DNA from: Chitinophaga pinensis
GTDB taxonomy: Bacteria; Bacteroidota; Bacteroidia; SXHM01
Length of the DNA stretch: 7,951 nucleotides
NCBI GenBank assembly: GCA_945889235.1
Contig: CAMDBK010000131.1
Span: 1-7,951, forward strand
Reading direction: 5' to 3'
The translations under genes were made by a program, and so were the position numbers. Shown one piece after another: positions 1 to 6,299 of the stretch. The notes below the pieces were generated by a model. It did no database searches and was not told where the DNA came from. It saw nothing but the letters and a program-made list of their open reading frames with translations. How positions within the stretch are numbered: position 1 is the stretch's first letter; each line of letters starts with the position of its first letter.

Positions 1-1
1 G

Positions 2-2020
2 GTGGGAAATAATGAAACCTACCGTGCTGCACTGGATGAAGGTTTTACACAATTTCTCACCGCATGGTCATTACAAAAAATTGATGGTGATATTGAACTA
101 AAAAATCAACCGAAATCAAAATATATCAAGCGATTTAAAAAACCGGAAGAAGCTATAAATTCCAGTGTTTACAATGGCTATATGTTTGATGCTGTGAAGG
201 GTGATGACAAACCTTTGAATACACACTCGGATTATTTTGATGGCGCATTGGGTCATGGTGGCGGTTACCGACATGTCTATTTCAAAACGGCTACCATGTT
301 ATACAATTTGCAATACGTTTTAGGCGATGAACTTTTTCTAAAATCCATGCAACATTATTTTGGTCAGTGGAAAATGGCGCATCCATATTTTGAAGATTTC
401 AGAAATTCAATTATTCAATACACCAAAGTTGACCTTAATTGGTTCTTTGACCAATGGCTTGAAACCACTAAATCCATTGACTATGGAATAAAATCAGTGA
501 AACGCGGAGAGAAGGAAAATGAATACATCATTACGTTTGTCCGAAACGGTAAAATGCAGATGCCAATTGACTTTCAGGTGATTTCAAAAGACAGTGTGGT
601 TCAGAATTTTCTTATCCCGAATAACTGGTTTATTAAGAATACCGATGCAACCGTTTTACCAAAATGGTTGGGTTGGGAAAAATTAAATCCCACTTACGAA
701 GCACGTGTAATTGTTCCAGAAGGAATCAAAAACATTGTGATTGACCCGAGCAATCGATTGGCTGATGTGAACATGCTTGACAACAGCAAAAAACCTCCTG
801 TTGATTTTAGTTTTGACAGCCAGGTTTACAACACACCCGACTGGAGAACATATGACCTGAAAGCCCGTCCAGACTTGTGGTACAATGCGTATGACGGTTT
901 TAAAATCGGGGTTCATCTGAACGGAAATTATTTGAATTACAAGCATATTTTTAGTGCAACGGTTTGGTTCAATACGGGATTGGCTCAGGCAAAATTTGAT
1001 TCAACAGTTTCGTTAAATAAGTTTGATGCATTGTCGTTTATTGTTAACTACAAAACCAGTTTAGATAAGATTGGAAAGAACGCCTGGTTTAGTATTCAGG
1101 CAAAGGGTTTGGATGGTATGTATGGATTAAATTTTGGAATAGAAAAATGGGACAAGCTGATGAAAAACCTTTTTTATTTTCAGTTCAAATCAATGCTTCG
1201 TCCTGAGCAATCCGACAAAGTTTATCTGATGTATCCGAATGAATGGGGCATTGGAAAACTCAACAATACCTTTGCTTTCGGCATAAAAAGAAATTTCAGT
1301 TACAGCAACGGAAACGGAAATATGAATCTTGAAATGAAAGCTCCTGCGCCCGGAAGCGCTTACAGTTTCACAAAAGTTTCGTTGAATGTGGTAAACAAAT
1401 TTTATGTGAGTAAATTTGGAATCAACACCCGCTTTTTTGTGCAATACGGCACAGGAAGAAGAGTTGCACCTGAATCAGCACTTTATCTTGCAGGCGCAAA
1501 CCCAGAAGAAATGATGGATAACAAATACACACGCTCACGGGGATTCATTCCGAATCAATGGGCAGGAAGTTTTGGTGAAACAACCAATCATTTTCAGTAT
1601 GGTGGTGGATTAAACCTGCGCGGCTATGCAGGTTACCTTGCTCCTTATAAAAAGGATAACGGAGACCTTGCCCTGACTTACCGCGGAACTTCAGGTGCTG
1701 CTGTAAACTTAGAAATTGAGTTCGATAGATTTTTAAAAATCCGGCCGAAAATTTGTGTGAATACTCTTCAAATCAAAACCTATCTTTTTGCAGATGCAGG
1801 AATTATTAACTCAAATCAAAGCAGCCGTATTCACTTTGCAGATTTCAGAATGGATGCTGGAATTGGAACTGCGCTAATAATTAAAAAGTGGGGAGCTTTG
1901 CAAATGGCTAAGCCATTAACCATACGATTTGATATGCCTTTCTTCTTAAATCATACACCCGCTGTTGAGCCACAATTCTTAAAATTCAGATGGGTAGTAG
2001 GAATTAGCAGAGCTTTTTAA
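2..2020 (+). CDS. M1-family metallopeptidase with C-terminal beta-barrel-like region, 5'-truncated
   Basis: The 3' part of a zinc aminopeptidase-like gene; the reading frame is open to the window edge, so the GTG at base 2 is an internal Val codon, not a start. The first visible residues end in ALDEGF, where Glu13 matches the third zinc ligand of gluzincins (HEXXH, 18 residues, E). By that spacing the HEXXH motif ends about six codons before the window. Tyr93 in VYFKTATML matches the catalytic Tyr of M1 enzymes, followed by the usual LGDE and DLNWFFDQW helices (about 107-152). Residues 243-262 (IDPSNRLADVN) resemble the end of the peptidase part in Bacteroidota M1 proteins. From about 290 onward the sequence is rich in alternating aromatic strands, with a NLRGYAGY segment near 537, and ends in Phe, suggesting an outer-membrane beta-barrel or barrel-like domain. 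The likely role is cell-surface or periplasmic peptide cleavage; the substrate is unknown. It is probably co-transcribed with the next gene, since no terminator lies between them. Confidence 0.88.
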   Translation: MGNNETYRAALDEGFTQFLTAWSLQKIDGDIELKNQPKSKYIKRFKKPEEAINSSVYNGYMFDAVKGDDKPLNTHSDYFDGALGHGGGYRHVYFKTATMLYNLQYVLGDELFLKSMQHYFGQWKMAHPYFEDFRNSIIQYTKVDLNWFFDQWLETTKSIDYGIKSVKRGEKENEYIITFVRNGKMQMPIDFQVISKDSVVQNFLIPNNWFIKNTDATVLPKWLGWEKLNPTYEARVIVPEGIKNIVIDPSNRLADVNMLDNSKKPPVDFSFDSQVYNTPDWRTYDLKARPDLWYNAYDGFKIGVHLNGNYLNYKHIFSATVWFNTGLAQAKFDSTVSLNKFDALSFIVNYKTSLDKIGKNAWFSIQAKGLDGMYGLNFGIEKWDKLMKNLFYFQFKSMLRPEQSDKVYLMYPNEWGIGKLNNTFAFGIKRNFSYSNGNGNMNLEMKAPAPGSAYSFTKVSLNVVNKFYVSKFGINTRFFVQYGTGRRVAPESALYLAGANPEEMMDNKYTRSRGFIPNQWAGSFGETTNHFQYGGGLNLRGYAGYLAPYKKDNGDLALTYRGTSGAAVNLEIEFDRFLKIRPKICVNTLQIKTYLFADAGIINSNQSSRIHFADFRMDAGIGTALIIKKWGALQMAKPLTIRFDMPFFLNHTPAVEPQFLKFRWVVGISRAF

Positions 2021-2035
2021 ATTTGCACTAACAAT

Positions 2036-2069
2036 TAAACATTCTAAACTTTTAAACTTTCTAAACTTT
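2036..2069 (+). repeat. Short tandem repeat (TAAACTTT) in the leader of the DUF2147 gene
   Basis: The octamer TAAACTTT occurs at 2045-2052, 2053-2060 and 2062-2069, with a degenerate copy TAAACATT at 2036-2043. The last copy abuts the ATG at 2070. There is no purine-rich Shine-Dalgarno sequence, so these AT-rich units occupy the ribosome-loading region. Copy-number change here would alter leader length. Function is unknown. Confidence 0.6.
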
Positions 2070-2495
2070 ATGAAACAACTAAGTATCTTAATTGCAATCT
2101 TAATCACTGCAACAAATCTGTCAGCACAATCAATTATTGGAAAATGGAAATCCATTGATGACGAGACAGGAAAACCAAAATCCGTAGTTGAAATTTTTGA
2201 AAAAAACGGAAAGGTTTACGGTAAAATTCTTAAGCTTTTTCGCGACCCGAGTGAGGACCAGGACCCCATTTGCGATAAATGTGAAGACGACCGCAAAGAC
2301 AAAAAAATTATAGGAATGGAAATTATCCGTGAAATGGTAAAAGATGATGATGAATGGGAAGACGGAACTATTATGGACCCTAAAAAAGGAACTGTTTATG
2401 ATTGCAAACTCTGGATTGAAGGCGGAAACCTGAAAGTGCGCGGTTATGTTTTGTTTATTTACAGAACACAAACCTGGTTGCCGTATAAAGAGTAA
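2070..2495 (+). CDS. DUF2147 family secreted protein
   Basis: A 141-residue protein with a clear signal peptide (MKQLSILIAILITATNLSA, likely cleavage after Ala19), so it is exported to the periplasm or outer surface. The mature part fits DUF2147. It starts IIGKWKSIDDETGKPKS, has VEIFEKNGKVYGKI near 40-53, and a CDKC pair (Cys68, Cys71) before KDKKIIGMEI. The end is DPKKGTVYDCKLW followed by LKVRGYVLFIYRTQTW, the characteristic C-terminal signature. The family is thought to adopt a small lipocalin-like beta fold; no biochemical role is established that I can name, and a ligand-binding role is inference. Length is normal for the family. The gene follows the M1 peptidase by 49 bases on the same strand and precedes a strong terminator, so the two probably form an operon. 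The ATG at 2070 is the only start that keeps the signal peptide intact. Confidence 0.9.
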   Translation: MKQLSILIAILITATNLSAQSIIGKWKSIDDETGKPKSVVEIFEKNGKVYGKILKLFRDPSEDQDPICDKCEDDRKDKKIIGMEIIREMVKDDDEWEDGTIMDPKKGTVYDCKLWIEGGNLKVRGYVLFIYRTQTWLPYKE

Positions 2496-2498
2496 AAG

Positions 2499-2528
2499 CC
2501 TCACCCCGACCCTCTCCAAAGGAGAGGG
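2499..2528. repeat. GC-rich intergenic repeat with hairpin (REP-like)
   Basis: Just after the DUF2147 stop lies CCTCACCCCGA followed by a perfect 8-bp inverted repeat, CCCTCTCC (2510-2517) and GGAGAGGG (2521-2528), with an AAA loop. It is sharply richer in GC than the surrounding DNA. I recall closely similar CCTCACCCC...CCCTCTCC-AAA-GGAGAGGG elements scattered between genes in Bacteroidota genomes; that is recollection, not a search. It lacks a U tract, so it is not itself a good terminator. Confidence 0.6.
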
Positions 2529-2536
2529 AGCAAGGT

Positions 2537-2572
2537 AAAGCGGCTCGGTTTTATAAACCGAGCCGCTTTTTT
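2537..2572. terminator. Rho-independent terminator between convergent genes
   Basis: A perfect 15-bp stem: AAAGCGGCTCGGTTT (2537-2551), loop TAT, AAACCGAGCCGCTTT (2555-2569). On the plus strand it runs into TTTTTT (2567-2572), so it terminates the peptidase/DUF2147 unit. On the minus strand the tract after the stem is weak (TTTACCTT), so termination of the flippase transcript is possible but less certain. The stem overlaps the final codons and the stop (2551-2553) of the flippase gene. Confidence 0.9.
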
Positions 2573-4041
2573 ATGTCTGAGAAATGTTTCATTTCAAACA
2601 GTTCAGGAACAATTTTCAGGTAGTAAGCGCCAATTAAATAAAGCGTTGTTACAAGCAGCGACATAGCCATAATATCAAGCGTAGCACTGCCTAAATCAAT
2701 ATTTACGAACCATAGAAAACTGCAGGCAATAATTAATAACAGCGTTTTCAAAGAGCTTATATTAAAAGGCTGCAAATCCATTTTTTTCCAGATAAAAAAG
2801 AATTTCAGAAAATTGTAAGAACAACTTGATAAAGCAGTTGCAAAGGCAGCGCCTTCCATACCCCACAGTGGAATAAAAATACTGTAATTGATATAGGAAA
2901 CAACCGTAAGAAAAACCAGCATGGCTAAGCCGTAACGATAATGTTTTGAATTATAAAGTATAGGATTATTTACACTCGTTGCCACATTAAACAAAGTGCC
3001 GAGTGAAACAATGTAAACAACCGTTTCGCCCTGCCAGAAACCTTTTTCTTTAGGTAAAAGCCAAAGCAATTTGTGAATATTGAGATTTACACCCAGAAAC
3101 AATAATCCACCTACAAGAAAAAGGTATTTGGATGAGCGGTAATAAATATTTTTTACCTCACCTATCCGGTCATGTGTAAAGGCATCAGAAATTTTTGCTG
3201 CTGCAATTTTTTCAAGCGCGTGTAACGGCATTTCAATTACAGCCGGAATAATTGCTACCGTAGCATAAACCCCTGCCATTGCAAGCGGAACGTAAATTCC
3301 GATTAAAGCAATATCAAGATTTTTTAAACCAAGTGAAGCAAGTGCTGCAAATGAAAAACTTCCCGAGTAAATAAGTATTTCTTTTACTTTACTGTTGGTA
3401 AATTTGCTTCTGCTGATAGGTGCAAGAGGCTTGTCGATACTGAAAATATAAGCAAGAAGAATTAGAGCAATAAGCCCGAAGCAAAGCATATAAAGCAATA
3501 CAAAGGTGTTGATGTCAATCCATTTTAGATAATATGCAGTGATTACAACAACCGGAAAAAGCTTGGTGGTTATTTCAGTTAGAAATGCCGGAAATGATGA
3601 TTTAAAAAGTGATGCGCTGTAAATACTGAAAACAGAAATAAAAGCAAGAAAAAAGGAAAACGGAAAAACATAATCAAAAAACTCACTGATAAGTGGTGAT
3701 TTGACTGAGTAAGCGTCAATGATTTTTTCACGGAATATAAAAACAAATAGTGCAGCAACTATAAAACCAATAACAACATACAGGCTCATAAAACTGAAAA
3801 ACCCGTGATGTTTATTTTCTTTGTCTCGGAACTGTGGGAAAAATTTATACACTGCATTGCCCATGCCCATAGGCACCAATGATGAAATTAAGATGGAAAG
3901 AGAATACAGCGTACGAATCAGACCAATTTCTTCGGGCTTCAATAAATAGGGCTGAACAACTAAAACACTCGCAAAACCAACAACAGTGGCTATATTAGCT
4001 ATTGCTACGTTCTGAAGTCCTTGTTTCTTTATTTCGCCCAA
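2551..4041 (-). CDS. Polysaccharide/oligosaccharide flippase (MOP/MATE-like superfamily)
   Basis: A 496-residue, strongly hydrophobic protein with about 12-14 membrane helices, for example near 16-34, 45-60, 82-103, 123-143, 161-172, 180-200, 224-250, 256-270, 306-318, 341-356, 371-390, 398-418, 433-447 and 456-475. The N-terminal MGEIKKQGLQN, an early PEEIGLIRTLYS loop and a late PLWGMEGAAFATALS segment (about 391-405) are typical of Wzx/RfbX-like polysaccharide transporters, which flip lipid-linked sugars across the inner membrane. Length is normal. The start is TTG (4039-4041, read on the minus strand): it sits where family members carry Met before G-x-I-K-K-Q, no in-frame ATG lies between it and the upstream stop at 4087-4089, and internal ATGs would remove the first helix. 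No glycosyltransferases are adjacent, so the substrate cannot be inferred. A lipid II or teichoic-type role is possible but unsupported. Confidence 0.82.
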   Translation of the reverse strand: MGEIKKQGLQNVAIANIATVVGFASVLVVQPYLLKPEEIGLIRTLYSLSILISSLVPMGMGNAVYKFFPQFRDKENKHHGFFSFMSLYVVIGFIVAALFVFIFREKIIDAYSVKSPLISEFFDYVFPFSFFLAFISVFSIYSASLFKSSFPAFLTEITTKLFPVVVITAYYLKWIDINTFVLLYMLCFGLIALILLAYIFSIDKPLAPISRSKFTNSKVKEILIYSGSFSFAALASLGLKNLDIALIGIYVPLAMAGVYATVAIIPAVIEMPLHALEKIAAAKISDAFTHDRIGEVKNIYYRSSKYLFLVGGLLFLGVNLNIHKLLWLLPKEKGFWQGETVVYIVSLGTLFNVATSVNNPILYNSKHYRYGLAMLVFLTVVSYINYSIFIPLWGMEGAAFATALSSCSYNFLKFFFIWKKMDLQPFNISSLKTLLLIIACSFLWFVNIDLGSATLDIMAMSLLVTTLYLIGAYYLKIVPELFEMKHFSDIKKRLGL

Positions 4042-4058
4042 TGTGGTTTTATTTTCGA

Positions 4059-4066
4059 CAAAGATA
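4059..4066 (-). promoter_or_regulatory. Putative -7 box (TAnnTTTG) for the flippase gene
   Basis: Read on the minus strand this is TATCTTTG, an exact match to the Bacteroidota -7 consensus TAnnTTTG. It lies 17 bases upstream of the TTG start, which would give a leader of only about a dozen bases. No convincing -33 TTTG is visible at the usual distance. The 108-base gap (4042-4149) also has to hold the promoter of the divergent response regulator, for which I found no clear match. Confidence 0.45.
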
Positions 4067-4149
4067 AACGGAAGAAAACATTTAATTTATCTTTAATTGT
4101 ATTTTACGAAATTAGCCCAGTTTTTACTAAATAAATACAATAAGATATT

Positions 4150-4824
4150 ATGAAAATTTTAGTAGTTGAAGATGAACCAAAAGCAGCATCATTTTTAAAG
4201 CAAGGCCTGGAAGAGCATAATCATAAAGTGGATGTGGCTTATGACGGAAATATAGGGAAAAGACTCGCCCTTGAAAATGAATACGATGTTATTATTCTTG
4301 ACATTATTATTCTCTATATGAATGGATTGGAATTATTAAAAGAAATAAGAAAAACTTCTAATGTACCCGTTTTGATGCTCACAGCTTTGGGCAATACTTC
4401 TGATAAAGTTACCGGACTTGATTTAGGAGCGGACGACTATCTGGTAAAACCGTTTGAATTTGCTGAACTGCTTGCACGCGTAAATGCAATTTCAAAACGC
4501 AAAGGCAACATAAAGCAAAGTGGAAATAAATTGGTAGTGGGTGATCTGGAGTTAAACCTGGATGACAAAACTGTTTCAAGAGGTGGTAAAAAAATAAGCC
4601 TTACTACCAAAGAATATCAGCTGCTGGAGTATCTGATACGAAACAAAGGGAAAGTTGTAACGCGTCAGGATATTGCCAGAGCGGTGTGGGATGTGCAGTT
4701 TGATACCGGAACCAATGTAATTGATGTTTACGTGAATTTTTTGCGTAAAAAAATTGACAAAGATTTTCCTACTAAATTTATCAACACCCAAATAGGCATG
4801 GGCTATATTTTCAAGGAAGCCTGA
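4150..4824 (+). CDS. OmpR/PhoB-family response regulator
   Basis: A 224-residue two-domain DNA-binding response regulator. The receiver (about 1-118) has acidic-pocket residues Glu7 and Asp8 in VVEDEP, phospho-acceptor Asp51 in VIILD, Thr78 in LMLTA and Lys100 in LVKPF. The winged-helix effector (about 128-224) has the family pattern LTTKEYQLLEYLIRNKGKVVTR, the recognition region NVIDVYVNFLRKKID and the C-terminal wing TQIGMGYIF. Phosphorylation by the partner kinase should promote dimerisation and promoter binding. An oddity is that the conserved Pro four residues after the phospho-acceptor (D-x-x-x-P) is Leu55, codon CTC, one base from a Pro codon; all catalytic residues are otherwise present. 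The stop overlaps the kinase start by one base (TGATG). The upstream region is shared with the divergent flippase. The signal and regulon cannot be read from the sequence; metal-response types such as CusR/CopR look similar, but that is not evidence enough to name it. Confidence 0.95.
   Translation: MKILVVEDEPKAASFLKQGLEEHNHKVDVAYDGNIGKRLALENEYDVIILDIIILYMNGLELLKEIRKTSNVPVLMLTALGNTSDKVTGLDLGADDYLVKPFEFAELLARVNAISKRKGNIKQSGNKLVVGDLELNLDDKTVSRGGKKISLTTKEYQLLEYLIRNKGKVVTRQDIARAVWDVQFDTGTNVIDVYVNFLRKKIDKDFPTKFINTQIGMGYIFKEA
4813..4819 (+). promoter_or_regulatory. Shine-Dalgarno-like site for the histidine kinase
   Basis: AAGGAAG lies four bases before the kinase ATG at 4824, inside the last codons of the response regulator. 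It is the clearest purine-rich site in a window where most starts lack one. Together with the one-base TGATG overlap, it supports the choice of start and translational coupling of the pair. Confidence 0.6.
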
Positions 4825-6188
4825 TGCAAATCCGCAATAAACTAACCTATCAGTTTGTTGGAATCGTTGCTTCGGTTATGTTGGTTGCAACACTTACAAT
4901 TTATTTTCTTTTTGTACAGTTCCGCGAACGGGATTTTTATCTGCGCCTTAATGATAAGGCAATTGCAACAGCTAACCTTCTGTTAGAAGATAATAACGTT
5001 GATGCAGCTACACTAAAGCATATTGACAGAAACCTGAGAGGAACTTTGCCGGAGGAAAAGGTGATTATCTATAACTCTACCGCGGAGAAAATATATTCTA
5101 CAGATGATGACTATACTTTTAAAATTACTGACAAACTTTTAAAGCAAATTCAAAATAAAAGGGAAATCCACTTCAGGCAAGCTGAGTTTGAATGGCTGGG
5201 AATTTCATACAATTTTCAAAATAAAAATTATATTATTCTGGCGGCAGCAAAGGATATTTACGGTTTTCGAAAACTTAATTTCCTGGGACTTTCACTAATC
5301 TTTGTTTTCACTGTTATGCTAATTGCAGTCTACTTTTTCGGGAGGCTGTATTCGGGAAGAGCGCTTAGCCCTATTTCAAAGGTAATCCGTGATGTTGATA
5401 AAATATCGGTCAGCAATCTTGATGCACGTATTGATGAAGGCAACGGACAGGATGAAATTGCGCAGCTTGCCAAAACTTTTAACAAAATGCTGGAACGTAT
5501 TGAATCTGCTTTTAATGCACAGCGCACTTTTGTGGGCAATGCCTCTCACGAATTGCGCAATCCTCTTTCAGTTATCCGCGGGCAACTGGAAGTTACTCTA
5601 TTAAAAAAACGCGAAAGCAAAGATTACATAAAAACTATTGAATCGGTACTGGAAGACATTAAGCATCTTACCGTTATTTCAAACCGCATGCTTTCACTGG
5701 CGCAGGTTAGCGGTGCAGGATTAATATACCCTAAAACCAAATTTCGAACGGATGATTTGCTGCTTGAAGCCCGAAGCGATCTAATTGCCGGAATTTCTGA
5801 ATACAAAGTAAATATTTCATTTGAATCGGAACTGGAGAATGATGATTCACTGATTTTATTTGCCAACGAAAATTTACTGAAAATTGCCTTTTTTAACCTG
5901 ATGGAAAATGCCTGTAAATATTCTGAAGACCATACCTGCGAGGTAAATATAGGCTCGGAAGAAAAAAATATTGTCATCCGTTTTAAAGATAAAGGGGTTG
6001 GAATTCCTGAAGAGGATTTAATAAATATTTTTGAACCTTTTTACCGCGGTAAAAATGTACGCGACCGCAAAGGACACGGCATAGGACTTTCACTTGTTCA
6101 AAAAACTGTGCGCCTGCATGGAGGCAAAGTTGATGTAATCAGCAAAGGAAACGAGGGAACAGTCTTTACGGTGAAACTGCCGGTTTAG
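4824..6188 (+). CDS. Sensor histidine kinase, HAMP-containing, partner of the adjacent regulator
   Basis: A 454-residue membrane kinase. The first membrane helix is about 12-32, an extracytoplasmic sensor region of roughly 118 residues (33-151) has no recognisable fold, and the second helix is about 152-173. HAMP follows (about 174-226, with LSPISKVIRDVDKIS and DEIAQLAKTFN). The dimerisation domain has phospho-acceptor His242 in SHELRNPL; Asn replaces the more usual Thr after Arg. The ATPase domain has an N box (Asn358, Asn362, Lys365), G1 (Asp389, Gly391, Gly393), F box (FEPFYRG, 403-409) and G2 (GHGIGLSL, 417-424), so it appears intact. It should autophosphorylate and pass the phosphate to Asp51 of the regulator encoded just upstream, in the same transcript. 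The ligand is unknown. The stop codon TAG (6186-6188) is also the first three bases of a heptamer repeat array. Confidence 0.95.
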   Translation: MQIRNKLTYQFVGIVASVMLVATLTIYFLFVQFRERDFYLRLNDKAIATANLLLEDNNVDAATLKHIDRNLRGTLPEEKVIIYNSTAEKIYSTDDDYTFKITDKLLKQIQNKREIHFRQAEFEWLGISYNFQNKNYIILAAAKDIYGFRKLNFLGLSLIFVFTVMLIAVYFFGRLYSGRALSPISKVIRDVDKISVSNLDARIDEGNGQDEIAQLAKTFNKMLERIESAFNAQRTFVGNASHELRNPLSVIRGQLEVTLLKKRESKDYIKTIESVLEDIKHLTVISNRMLSLAQVSGAGLIYPKTKFRTDDLLLEARSDLIAGISEYKVNISFESELENDDSLILFANENLLKIAFFNLMENACKYSEDHTCEVNIGSEEKNIVIRFKDKGVGIPEEDLINIFEPFYRGKNVRDRKGHGIGLSLVQKTVRLHGGKVDVISKGNEGTVFTVKLPV

Positions 6189-6262
6189 TCAATAGTCCAT
6201 AGTCCGTAGTCAATAGTCAATAGTCAATAGTCCATAGTCCGTAGTCCATAGTCCGTAGTCAA
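6186..6262 (+). repeat. Heptamer tandem array, 11 units of TAGTCNN
   Basis: Eleven consecutive in-register 7-base units, all TAGTC followed by AA, CA or CG. The order of the last two bases is AA, CA, CG, AA, AA, AA, CA, CG, CA, CG, AA. The first unit begins on the stop codon of the histidine kinase. The three-unit block AA-CA-CG (21 bases) occurs twice, at 6186-6206 and 6221-6241, which suggests growth by segmental duplication. The last four units form the left arm of the following hairpin. Confidence 0.95.
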
Positions 6263-6299
6263 TGGTTTTACTACCGACTACGGACTACGGACTCTCTTT
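6236..6299. terminator. Long hairpin formed by the heptamer array, possible bidirectional terminator
   Basis: The left arm (6236-6259) pairs with the right arm (6270-6293) in 22 of 24 positions, with a 10-base loop CAATGGTTTT. The right arm ends in GGACTCTCTTT (6289-6299). It lies between the convergent kinase gene and the 313-aa gene, whose stop is at 6298-6300. The position and T-rich end fit a terminator. The U tract is imperfect, so an mRNA-stabilising stem or a mobile repeat are alternatives. Confidence 0.6.

Noticed and set aside
2130..2519. Open frame of 129 codons on the minus strand across the DUF2147 gene
   Set aside because: The plus-strand frame has a signal peptide and a full family signature; the antisense frame has neither and starts in the terminator/repeat region.
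4090..4149. Promoter of the response regulator/kinase operon
   Set aside because: Fragments such as TATTTTAC at 4100-4107 resemble a -7 box, but none matches TAnnTTTG with a properly spaced -33 element, so no site is called.
5624..5977. Open frame of 117 codons on the minus strand inside the histidine kinase gene
   Set aside because: It lies wholly within an intact kinase catalytic region with all motifs, has no recognisable domain and has no promoter or ribosome site; it is a shadow frame.
6186..6299. CRISPR array
   Set aside because: Seven-base units are contiguous with no spacers, and no cas gene is present.
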